Of a stretch of 64,000 bases of DNA, positions 38,318 to 46,322 are shown piece by piece (the first letter of the stretch is position 1; the number at the start of each line of letters is the position of its first letter). The position numbers were made by a program, and so were the translations under genes. The DNA is taken from assembly GCA_016745315.1 (NCBI GenBank), contig CP066886.1, positions 1,023,501 through 1,087,500 of the forward strand. The letters are read 5' to 3'. Below the pieces are notes generated by a model, which saw only the letters and a program-made list of their open reading frames with translations, made no database searches and was not told the origin of the DNA. The stretch is from Arthrospira sp. PCC 9108. Its GTDB lineage: Bacteria > Cyanobacteriota > Cyanobacteriia > Cyanobacteriales > Microcoleaceae.

Positions 38318-38618
38318 AATTTTACGGTCAAAGGACAGAATTAATATTGGCAGTAGGGCCTAGGCTTGGCTAGACAGACAAGATTCCGCCTTGATGCACG
38401 GTGGCATCACCTGCCGATGGTCTAATATTCTTGATCATAGCTGACCATCAGCTTTTTTGGCAGGTTTTGAGAATATCCCCTAAACTGGTTGCGATCGCCA
38501 CAGGATTAGCAATATAATACTGGGATTAAGGATACCTCACTCAATCAATAACAGCCAGGGTCTCCGTCGGAATAATTACTTAGAAAACTGACGGTGATCA
38601 ACGGAGTTTTAACTAAAA
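38318..38618. other. Divergent upstream region of lepB and por
   Basis: Holds a likely sigma-70 promoter for por at 38489-38518 (separate entry) and a leader of about 95 bases before the por ATG. A stem-like GCTGACCATCAGC lies near 38440. No gene is seen. Confidence 0.4.
38489..38518 (+). promoter_or_regulatory. Candidate promoter of por
   Basis: TTGCGA, 18 bases, TATAAT. The -10 is a perfect consensus and spacing is near ideal; the -35 matches four of six. The predicted leader is about 95 bases. Confidence 0.45.
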
Positions 38619-39584
38619 ATGGTACAGGATCAAAAATCAACGGTTATAGTCACGGGTGCCTCTTCGGGGGTTGGTTTATACGCCGCTAAAGCCCTCGCCG
38701 ATAGGGGCGCTCATGTCATCATGGCTTGTCGTAACTTGGAAAAGGCAGAAGCCGCCGCCCAAGAATTAGGGATTCCCGAAGACAGCCGCACTATGCTTCA
38801 TATTGACCTCGGTTCCCTTGAGAGTGTCCGACGGTTTATCAACTCATTCCGGGCTACAGGTAGAACCTTAGAGGGGTTAGTCTGTAATGCGGCTATCTAT
38901 ATGCCCCTAATAAAAGAACCCCTTCGTAGTCCAGAAGGCTATGAGTTGACCATGACTACCAATCACCTAGGGCATTTCCTTCTCTGTAATGTGATGATGG
39001 AGGATATGAAACGCTCTCTGGCTGAGGATAAGCGTATGGTGATTTTGGGAACGGTTACCCATAACCCCGACGAACTCGGTGGCAAAATTCCACCCCGCCC
39101 CGATTTGGGAGACCTGGAAGGGTTTGCTAAGGGCTTCCGAGAGCCGGTTTCTATGATTGATGGCAAAAAATTTGAACCCGTCAAAGCCTATAAAGATAGT
39201 AAGGTCTGCAATGTCCTAACTATGCGGGAATTGCACCGACGCTATCACGAGGAAACTGGGATAACTTTCACCTCTCTTTACCCTGGTTGCGTCGCGGATA
39301 CGCCCCTGTTCCGCAATCACTATCCCCTGTTCCAGAAAATATTTCCTATATTCCAGAAATACATTACCAAGGGCTATGTGTCCCAGGAATTGGCTGGAGA
39401 ACGAGTGGCTGCTGTGGTCCTTGATGAGGAATATCGCCAGTCTGGTGCTTACTGGAGTTGGGGAAATCGCCAGAAAAAAGGCCGCCAGTCTTTTGTGCAA
39501 CGGGTCTCGCCCCAAGCTAGAGACGAGGAAAGAGCCGAGAAAATGTGGAATCTCAGTCTCAAGTTGGTAGAACTGGCTTATTGA
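38619..39584 (+). CDS. por: Light-dependent protochlorophyllide reductase
   Basis: 321-residue short-chain dehydrogenase that reduces ring D of protochlorophyllide with NADPH when it absorbs light, the light-dependent step of chlorophyll synthesis. TGASSGVG (12-19) binds NADPH; the catalytic Tyr191/Lys195 are in YKDSK; family marks NHLGHFLL, EGLVCNAAIYMPL and CNVLTMRELHRRYHEETGITF are all seen. The C-terminal QSFVQRVSPQARDEERAEKMW is characteristic of POR. A strong terminator follows at 39612. Single-gene unit with its own promoter. Confidence 0.97.
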   Translation: MVQDQKSTVIVTGASSGVGLYAAKALADRGAHVIMACRNLEKAEAAAQELGIPEDSRTMLHIDLGSLESVRRFINSFRATGRTLEGLVCNAAIYMPLIKEPLRSPEGYELTMTTNHLGHFLLCNVMMEDMKRSLAEDKRMVILGTVTHNPDELGGKIPPRPDLGDLEGFAKGFREPVSMIDGKKFEPVKAYKDSKVCNVLTMRELHRRYHEETGITFTSLYPGCVADTPLFRNHYPLFQKIFPIFQKYITKGYVSQELAGERVAAVVLDEEYRQSGAYWSWGNRQKKGRQSFVQRVSPQARDEERAEKMWNLSLKLVELAY

Positions 39585-39611
39585 TTTGTGCCTGAAAATT
39601 AACAGGTTTCC

Positions 39612-39634
39612 GCCGGGTTTTCCCGGCTTTTTTG
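39612..39634 (+). terminator. Rho-independent terminator after por
   Basis: GCCGGG, loop TTTT, CCCGGC, then TTTTTT. Perfect six-pair G-C stem directly followed by a T run, 28 bases after the por stop. Confidence 0.9.
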
Positions 39635-39741
39635 TCGTTAACCCACAAAAGCTGCTTTGGGTGAGCTGGAAACCGATTTTTTGCTAGAATCTATCCCGGC
39701 CCCGATTTGTTGCTAAACTAAGACATTTATACTAAACCAAT

Positions 39742-40374
39742 ATGCAAGCTCGTAGAACAGCCCGTGAACTCGCCCTTTTGGGGATGAGCCAACTGCCGTC
39801 AAATCCCCGAAAGCTTGAAATTCAGGAAATGGAAGATGTGATCCTCGCTGCTGTCCGTACCTTAACCACAGAGGGACAAGAATCCCTAGAGACGGCTATG
39901 GCGGAATTACAACGGGGTAACGATCGCCTTTTGAGTAGCCAAACTAGGGCGGCGGATTTGCAAAGCGCCCGCACTATGGTCGGTGAGGCGATCGCACTGG
40001 CTCAATCAGCCATTAATCGTTTATCTACTGCTGTGGAATTGCCGGAATTGGTACAATTGGCAAGTCAGCAAGAAGTACACTCCTATGCTGTCAAGATTTT
40101 GGTGGAACTTAACACTCACCGGGAAGCACTCGATAGTTGCCTGGAAGCGGCGATGGTTGATTGGCAATTGGGCCGACTCCCTCACATCGATCGCGATATT
40201 TTAAGGATTGCGGTCACGGAATTGTTATATATGGGGGTTCAAGAACAAATTGCCGTTAATGAGGCGGTGGAGTTGGCTAAACGTTACAGCGACCACAACA
40301 GTTACCGATTTATTAATGGGGTTCTCCGTCGTGTTGTTGATCAGATGAAAACTCAGTCCTCCTCTCTCCTCTAA
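39742..40374 (+). CDS. nusB: Transcription antitermination protein NusB
   Basis: 210-residue helical RNA-binding factor that joins NusE at boxA in rRNA leader transcripts. The N-terminus QARRTARELALLGMSQL and the C-terminal DRDILRIAVTELLYMGVQEQIAVNEAVELAKRYSDHNSYRFINGVLRRVV are the family signatures. The middle is longer than in E. coli (about 140 residues there), as in other cyanobacteria. ftsY follows by 84 bases on the same strand. Confidence 0.93.
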   Translation: MQARRTARELALLGMSQLPSNPRKLEIQEMEDVILAAVRTLTTEGQESLETAMAELQRGNDRLLSSQTRAADLQSARTMVGEAIALAQSAINRLSTAVELPELVQLASQQEVHSYAVKILVELNTHREALDSCLEAAMVDWQLGRLPHIDRDILRIAVTELLYMGVQEQIAVNEAVELAKRYSDHNSYRFINGVLRRVVDQMKTQSSSLL

Positions 40375-40458
40375 TTTCAGTGATGCTGTGGGTGTGCTAT
40401 TAACAATTCCCGCCTCACCAATACCCAAATCTGTTGTTAAATTCGAGTAATTAGTAAA

Positions 40459-42177
40459 ATGGTTTTTAATTGGTTCCGCCGCCAGTTTAGCGATCGCCCC
40501 TCAGCAGACGATACCCAACAAGCTGAACCCTCCCCAACTCCATCAACTCCCGACGAACCCGAAACTAAACAACCGCTATCGCCTACCACTGCTAATGAGG
40601 ATTATTTGCAGTGGGCTAAGGCCGCCTATCAAAACATTCAGCAACAACAAAAGCCCACAGAATCCTCCACAGAAGCAGCCACAGAAGCGGCTACAGAAGC
40701 CCCTGTTGATGATGTTTCCTCCCCCCCCACAGAAGCGCAAGAAAGCACCTCTGAGGCTCAGGAAACCCCCGCAGAATTAACAGAAACCACTGAACCTGTG
40801 GCTGTGGTTGAGGAGGTAGCAGAGGAGGTAGCACAGGAAGCCTCAGAAGAGGTCTCAGAAGAGGTCTCAGAAGAGGCGGCGGAAGTTACCGAAACCCCCG
40901 AACCTGTAGCAGAGGAGGTAGCACAGGAGGTAGCACAGGAGGTAGCACAGGAGGTAGCACAGGAGGTAGCACAGGAGGCGGCGGAAGTTACCGAAACGGC
41001 TGAACCTGTGGCTATGGTGGAAGAGAGTATTGATCAGTTGCCAATTTGGGCCAGAACCCAGGCGGAACGACAGGCGAGAATTGAGAGATTAAAAGAAACG
41101 GCGATTTCTGAACCGGAACCGGAAGGGGGGGAAACCACAGCCAGCGGTGAGGGAGAATCGACAGATATAGTATTTGATGAGATGTTCCTGTGGTCGGCGG
41201 AAGTTTTGGCTAATCAGGGACGGAGACCAGAGGAAGTCGCGGTAGAGGAAATCACCTGGCTACAAAAGCTGTGGAAAGGTTTGGGACGGACTCGCCGTAA
41301 TTTGCTGAATCAATTAAAAGCGATCGTCGGTCAGGGACCCCTAAATCAGGCGGCGGTCGAAGAAATTGAGGCTTTATTGCTACAAGCTGATGTGGGTGTA
41401 GAAGCTACTGATGTGATTATTGAGGCACTACAAAACCGCCTGCGAGAAGATGCTTTACCCCCCGAAGATGCGATCGCCTATCTAAAACAACTTCTGCGAG
41501 ATCTCCTCGAAAAACCCTATCAAAATGGCTATAGTCCCACATTTGCCCCCGAAAAGGAACAATTGAATATTTGGTTAATTACCGGGGTGAATGGGGCCGG
41601 GAAAACTACTACCATCGGGAAAATTGCCCATATTGCCCAAAAGTCAGACTACCGGAGTTTAATTGCGGCTGGGGATACTTTCCGGGCGGCAGCAGTAGAA
41701 CAGGTAAAGGTGTGGGGCGAACGTAGTGGGGTAGAGGTGATCGCTAATCCCGGAAAAAATACCGACCCGGCGGCGGTGGTTTATGATGCGATCGCTGCTG
41801 CTAAATCCCGCCAGACCGAATTGCTAATTATTGATACTGCTGGTAGATTGCAGAACAAAAAGAACCTCATGGAGGAACTTAACAAAATTCGTCGCGTAAT
41901 AGACAAACAAGCACCAGATGCTAAGGTAGAATCCCTCCTAGTCCTTGATTCAACTTTAGGCCAAAACGGACTACGCCAGGCTCAAGTATTTGCCGAAGTT
42001 GCTCAACTTAGCGGTGTGGTCTTGACAAAATTAGATGGAACTGCTAAAGGTGGTGTGGCTTTAGCTGTTGTACAGCAGCTAGGTCTACCGATTCGTTTTA
42101 TTGGTGTTGGGGAAAGTATCGAAGACCTGCGGCCTTTTTCAAGCTACGAGTTTATCGAAGCCCTGTTAAGTGGTTAA
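40459..42177 (+). CDS. ftsY: Signal recognition particle receptor FtsY
   Basis: 572-residue GTPase that docks ribosome-SRP complexes at the membrane. N-terminal acidic region (about 20-195) rich in E, A, V, T, P with a tandem EVAQ block (about residues 150-175); then the helical N domain (WLQKLWKGLGRTRRNLL) and the G domain with GVNGAGKTTTIGK, DTFRAAAVEQ, DTAGRLQ and TKLDGTAKGG. The C-terminus SIEDLRPF is standard. The tandem block comes from GAGGTAGCACAG units near 40918-40975. Members' N-termini vary in length, so it should work normally. Confidence 0.96.
   Translation: MVFNWFRRQFSDRPSADDTQQAEPSPTPSTPDEPETKQPLSPTTANEDYLQWAKAAYQNIQQQQKPTESSTEAATEAATEAPVDDVSSPPTEAQESTSEAQETPAELTETTEPVAVVEEVAEEVAQEASEEVSEEVSEEAAEVTETPEPVAEEVAQEVAQEVAQEVAQEVAQEAAEVTETAEPVAMVEESIDQLPIWARTQAERQARIERLKETAISEPEPEGGETTASGEGESTDIVFDEMFLWSAEVLANQGRRPEEVAVEEITWLQKLWKGLGRTRRNLLNQLKAIVGQGPLNQAAVEEIEALLLQADVGVEATDVIIEALQNRLREDALPPEDAIAYLKQLLRDLLEKPYQNGYSPTFAPEKEQLNIWLITGVNGAGKTTTIGKIAHIAQKSDYRSLIAAGDTFRAAAVEQVKVWGERSGVEVIANPGKNTDPAAVVYDAIAAAKSRQTELLIIDTAGRLQNKKNLMEELNKIRRVIDKQAPDAKVESLLVLDSTLGQNGLRQAQVFAEVAQLSGVVLTKLDGTAKGGVALAVVQQLGLPIRFIGVGESIEDLRPFSSYEFIEALLSG
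40915..40978 (+). repeat. In-frame 12-bp repeats in ftsY
   Basis: Five to six copies of GAGGTAGCACAG, each coding EVAQ. The acidic tract is prone to length change by slippage in steps of four residues without a frame change. Confidence 0.7.
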
Positions 42178-42495
42178 AGCTCTGTTAAAGTGCCAATATG
42201 GCTATTTAAGTGTCATCATGGGGAACAGTTAATCATTTTATAGAGACTGAGATTCCCACATATTGCCATATTAAAAAACACCAGATAAGCGATCGCCTAG
42301 GGTAAATATTAGCCGCTGGGGGGGTAGCTCATGATTACTGGTGGTAATTGCCGATTTTGTAGATGGCAGTACCCTGCAGTGTAGCCAGGGATAATCTGTC
42401 ATGGATAGCCAGAAAACCAGACTTTTGGCAGAGAGACTTTCATTTTTTTGGACTTACTATTGCGCTCTAACCTTCAAAAAATATATACTAATAAT
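42178..42495. other. Intergenic region, no feature recognised
   Basis: About 318 bases between ftsY and the PP2C phosphatase gene. It may hold the promoter of the latter. If the phosphatase starts at TTG 42448, the last 48 bases are coding. Confidence 0.35.
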
Positions 42496-43983
42496 ATGAC
42501 TGCTGTGCCACTTCCAAGACGCTCAGAACAACCTTCAGACTCCCTTTCAAGTTCCTCAGATGCTGATGTGACATCAGCCTCTCACTTAAAGCAAATGGTG
42601 GCTAGACTCCATCGGGAACAGCAAAATATTAATGAGTTGCTGAGTTCCCTAAGTTTTGCCCTCCGTAGCTTTAACAATCTCAATCAATTCTTAGAATTAA
42701 CTCCCCTAGTTGCTAGTCGAGTGACAGATGCTGATGGGGGTGCTTTGGTGCTGTTTAAACCTAACGGTCAGGTGCGATTTCAACGGTTACATTGCCAAGA
42801 TGGTCGTCAGTGTCAGGATGTTCGCGCCATCTTAGAAAGGGCTACTAGAGAGGTGATATCCCAGCCTAATGATAGCACCGCCGTGGGAGTGCTTCCCCAG
42901 AGTATGGCAACACAATATTCAGCCAGCCTAGACCATCAAGTAAGTAGTTGCTTGGGGTCGGATGTAAAACTTTTTGGCACGGAAATCCTAGTTAATAATA
43001 CATCACGGGGGCGGTTGTATGTGTTCAGCCATGATCCTGATTATCTGTGGACACCAACCCGCCAGAAATTAATTAGACTGGTAGCAGATCAAACAGCAGT
43101 GGCGATCGCCAATGATGAACTATCAGTTTCATTGCGGGAAAAAGAACGCCTAGACCGAGAATTAGAAATTGGTGCAGAAATTCAACTGCGCCTACTTCCC
43201 CGTAAATGTCCGAAAATTCCCGGCTTAGAAGTCGCGGCGCGCTGTCAAACCGCCAACCGAGTCGGGGGAGACTATTACGACTTTATCCCCTCTAATTTCG
43301 ATAAACATGAACATGAGAATCATTCCGCTGAGGGAGAAGTTGGCGGTCACACACCATCGGAACATTGGAGTATTGTTATTGGTGATGTCATGGGAAAAGG
43401 AGTCCCAGCCGGGTTAATTATGACCATGACTCGGGGAATGTTGCGCGCGGAAGTTCTGAACCGCCATTCCCCCTCCCAGATTCTCCAACATCTTAACCGG
43501 GTGATGTATGCTGATTTAGAAAATTCTAATCGGTTTGTGACTCTGTTTTATTCGGAGTATGACCCGACCACGAAAATTCTCTCCTATAGTAACGCCGCCC
43601 ATAATCCCCCCTTATTATGGCAAGCCCAAAGCCGCAGCATTCGTCGGTTAGATACTTTGGGAATGTTGATCGGTCTTGATGCTGATACCCGTTACTACCA
43701 AGCCCAAGTGCAACTGTCTGCAGGGGATACTGTGATTTACTATACTGATGGCTTTACTGATGCGGCTAATCAACGGGGCGATCGCTTTGATGAAGATAAC
43801 CTACAGACAGCCTTTCAATGGGCTTGTCAGAACTCCCAGACTCCTAATCGCATTGTAGATCATATATTTGCGGAAGTTCAGAAGTTTATCAGTCCGAGTA
43901 ACAGTAATATTGATGACATGACTTTGGTTGTGCTACAGGTACAACCTTCTGAAAGTGGGGAGAATGCCGATTATGTCCGTTGA
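42496..43983 (+). CDS. PP2C-type (SpoIIE/RsbU) phosphatase with GAF domain
   Basis: 495-residue signalling phosphatase. After a Ser-rich start, a coiled segment (KQMVARLHREQQNINELLSSL) leads to a GAF domain (about 50-215), then the linker LDRELEIGAEIQLRLLP and the PP2C domain with NRVGGDYYDF, VIGDVMGKGVPAGLIMTM, FVTLFYSEYDP, YSNAAHNPPLL, YYTDGFTDA and DDMTLVVLQV. The metal-binding Asp residues are present. It would dephosphorylate an anti-sigma antagonist or similar; the partner is unknown. ATG 42496 is preferred, though TTG 42448 with an upstream GAGAG is possible. A short gene overlaps its end. Confidence 0.88.
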   Translation: MTAVPLPRRSEQPSDSLSSSSDADVTSASHLKQMVARLHREQQNINELLSSLSFALRSFNNLNQFLELTPLVASRVTDADGGALVLFKPNGQVRFQRLHCQDGRQCQDVRAILERATREVISQPNDSTAVGVLPQSMATQYSASLDHQVSSCLGSDVKLFGTEILVNNTSRGRLYVFSHDPDYLWTPTRQKLIRLVADQTAVAIANDELSVSLREKERLDRELEIGAEIQLRLLPRKCPKIPGLEVAARCQTANRVGGDYYDFIPSNFDKHEHENHSAEGEVGGHTPSEHWSIVIGDVMGKGVPAGLIMTMTRGMLRAEVLNRHSPSQILQHLNRVMYADLENSNRFVTLFYSEYDPTTKILSYSNAAHNPPLLWQAQSRSIRRLDTLGMLIGLDADTRYYQAQVQLSAGDTVIYYTDGFTDAANQRGDRFDEDNLQTAFQWACQNSQTPNRIVDHIFAEVQKFISPSNSNIDDMTLVVLQVQPSESGENADYVR

Positions 43984-44236
43984 TACTTTATCGATGTTGG
44001 TGCAAATTTGCAGCCACGCTCACCCTATCCGCCATATTCTGATTTTAACCCCTCACTGGTCATGGAAGTGGGGGGAAGTCGCGGCTACCCTACCAGTGGT
44101 ATTTGGTCAACAGGTGAATGTTGATTTATGGACTAATGTTAAGAGTACCTGGAATAATTTGCTGGAAACTGGACAGCTTTGGGCTTTTTTGATTGGCTTG
44201 GGGATGGGGTGGTGGGCGAAAAGCCTATTACCTTAA
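43973..44236 (+). CDS. Small hypothetical protein with C-terminal hydrophobic stretch
   Basis: 87 residues, overlapping the phosphatase gene by 11 bases. GGGGAG lies about 11 bases before ATG 43973. It has HPIRHILILTPHWSWKWGEV, then VNVDLWTNVKSTWNNLLETG, and a hydrophobic tail WAFLIGLGMGWWAKSLLP that may be a membrane helix. No family is recognised. Coupling with the phosphatase suggests a linked role. Followed by argH. Confidence 0.6.
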   Translation: MSVDTLSMLVQICSHAHPIRHILILTPHWSWKWGEVAATLPVVFGQQVNVDLWTNVKSTWNNLLETGQLWAFLIGLGMGWWAKSLLP

Positions 44237-44306
44237 ATCATCGGACATATTTTCCCCAGTCCGTTGATGATCAGACATTTATGGGTAATTTACAGATTAT
44301 AGGACT

Positions 44307-45701
44307 ATGACTCAAGCTCAAACCTGGAGCCAACGATTTGAAAAGGCTTTACATCCAGCGATCGCCACTTTTAACGCCAGTATCGGCTTTGATATTGAGT
44401 TAATCGAGTATGATTTGACTGGCTCGGTGGCTCATGCCAAAATGTTGGTCAAAACTGGGATTATCTCCCCCGAAGAAGGACAAGCCCTAGTTAATGGCTT
44501 GGAGACTATCCGCGAAGAATACCGCCAGGGTCAATTTAACCCGGGTGTCGATGCTGAGGATATTCATTTCGCAGTTGAACGCCGACTTACCGAAATTGCG
44601 GGAGATGTCGGTAAAAAACTCCATACAGGGCGATCGCGTAATGACCAGGTGGGGACTGATACCCGCCTTTACCTGAAAGACCAAATTCAACAAATCCGAA
44701 CCCAGATCCTGGAGTTTCAAGGGGTTTTGCTGGATCTGGCGACCAATCACGTCCATACTCTCATACCAGGATACACCCATTTACAACGGGCGCAACCTCT
44801 CAGTTTGGCTCATCACCTACTGGCTTATGTGGAAATGGCGCACCGGGACTGGGAACGTCTGGGAGAGGTTTATCAACGGGTGAATACTTCGCCTCTGGGG
44901 TGCGGTGCTTTGGCGGGAACTACTTTTCCTATTGACCGCCACTATAGCGCCGAATTATTGGGGTTTGACCGGGTTTATGCTAATAGTTTGGATGGGGTGA
45001 GCGATCGCGATTGGGCGATCGAGTTTCTCAGCGCTTCTAGTCTCATTTTGGTTCACCTCAGCCGCCTCTCGGAAGAAATTATCTTTTGGGCTTCCCAGGA
45101 GTTTGGTTTTATCACCCTTACTGATAGCTGTTCCACTGGCTCCAGTATTATGCCACAAAAGAAAAATCCCGATGTGCCCGAATTGGTGCGCGGTAAAACT
45201 GGCCGGGTTTTTGGACATCTACAAGGGCTATTAGTCCTGATGAAGGGTTTACCTTTGGCTTACAATAAAGACCTCCAGGAGGATAAGGAAGCCTTATTTG
45301 ATGCGGTCAAAACTGTGAAAGGCTGTCTCGAGGCGATGACTATTTTGTTATCCCAAGGGATGGAGTTTCGCCCTCAACGTCTCGCTGAAGCTGTGGCGGA
45401 AGATTTCTCGAATGCTACTGATGTCGCTGATTATCTCGCTACTAAGGGGGTTCCTTTCCGGGAAGCCTATAATTTGGTGGGTAAGGTGGTCAGAACTTGT
45501 CTGGAGTCTGGGAAACTTTTAAAAGACCTTACCCTTGATGAGTGGAAGTCTTTACATCCTGAATTTGATGTCGATATTTATGACGCGATCGCACCTTTAC
45601 AAGTGGTCGCCGCCCGGAATAGCTACGGCGGCACTGGTTTTGAACAGGTGAAATCAGCCCTCCAAAATGCCCGCGATCGCTGGGAGGCTGCACAATCATA
45701 A
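44307..45701 (+). CDS. argH: Argininosuccinate lyase
   Basis: 464-residue enzyme that splits argininosuccinate to arginine and fumarate, the last step of arginine synthesis. Seen: EDIHFAVERRLTE, HTGRSRNDQVGTDTRLYLK, GYTHLQRAQPLSLAHHLLAY, and the fumarase/lyase signature GSSIMPQKKNPDVPEL with catalytic Ser in SCSTGSS. Full length. A terminator-like hairpin follows. Confidence 0.97.
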   Translation: MTQAQTWSQRFEKALHPAIATFNASIGFDIELIEYDLTGSVAHAKMLVKTGIISPEEGQALVNGLETIREEYRQGQFNPGVDAEDIHFAVERRLTEIAGDVGKKLHTGRSRNDQVGTDTRLYLKDQIQQIRTQILEFQGVLLDLATNHVHTLIPGYTHLQRAQPLSLAHHLLAYVEMAHRDWERLGEVYQRVNTSPLGCGALAGTTFPIDRHYSAELLGFDRVYANSLDGVSDRDWAIEFLSASSLILVHLSRLSEEIIFWASQEFGFITLTDSCSTGSSIMPQKKNPDVPELVRGKTGRVFGHLQGLLVLMKGLPLAYNKDLQEDKEALFDAVKTVKGCLEAMTILLSQGMEFRPQRLAEAVAEDFSNATDVADYLATKGVPFREAYNLVGKVVRTCLESGKLLKDLTLDEWKSLHPEFDVDIYDAIAPLQVVAARNSYGGTGFEQVKSALQNARDRWEAAQS

Positions 45702-45711
45702 TTATCCGATT

Positions 45712-45735
45712 AACCGGGTGTATTTAACCCGGTTT
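45712..45735 (+). terminator. Terminator-like hairpin after argH
   Basis: AACCGGGT, loop of seven, ACCCGGTT, followed by TCTT. Strong eight-pair stem ten bases after the argH stop; the T run is short. Confidence 0.65.
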
Positions 45736-45810
45736 CTTGGGGTTTGCTGTAGTAATATTTGAATGGTCAATGGTCAATGGTCAACCTACTTGATTAATTA
45801 GGCTAAATTT

Positions 45811-46221
45811 ATGGCTCCCACTTGGAACGATTCTCTCAAAATTGGCATCCCCTTGATTGATTTTCAGCATCAGCAGTTATTCGACCAAATGGATTTATTG
45901 ATTGATAACCTTGAAAAACAACGCAGCCCCCAGCAACTTAAATCAACTATAAAATTTCTGGAAATGTATATCAATAACCATTTTAAATATGAGGAATCCT
46001 GCATGAATTTATATAAGTGCCCCGTCGCTAAAACTAATCATAAAGCCCATCAGCTATTTGTCTTGAATTTTGAAATGATTAAAACTCGCATCGAACAAGA
46101 TGATGATTTTAACTCAATTATTCTCAGCATTAAAAAGGACTTGCGCGATTGGTTTATTAATCACATTAAAAGCATTGACACACAACTAAAGCCTTGCCTC
46201 CCTCACAAAAATAATGGATAA
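45811..46221 (+). CDS. Bacteriohemerythrin
   Basis: 136-residue oxygen-binding di-iron protein. Expected ligands are visible: His in DFQHQQLFDQ, His and Glu in NHFKYEESCM, His residues in NHKAHQLFV, and C-terminal WFINHIKSID with His and Asp. Such single-domain proteins store or sense O2 in the cytoplasm. No fused sensor domain. ATG 45811 with a normal spacing. Stands alone between argH and the TPR-sulfotransferase gene. Confidence 0.92.
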   Translation: MAPTWNDSLKIGIPLIDFQHQQLFDQMDLLIDNLEKQRSPQQLKSTIKFLEMYINNHFKYEESCMNLYKCPVAKTNHKAHQLFVLNFEMIKTRIEQDDDFNSIILSIKKDLRDWFINHIKSIDTQLKPCLPHKNNG

Positions 46222-46322
46222 TGTAGGGATGGGTTTGGCTGTGAATTACCTCTAGCAACCGGAAGACTAATAGACCCGCCCTCAATGGATTATGTAATTG
46301 ATGGCTTTTTGAAAACTTGTAT

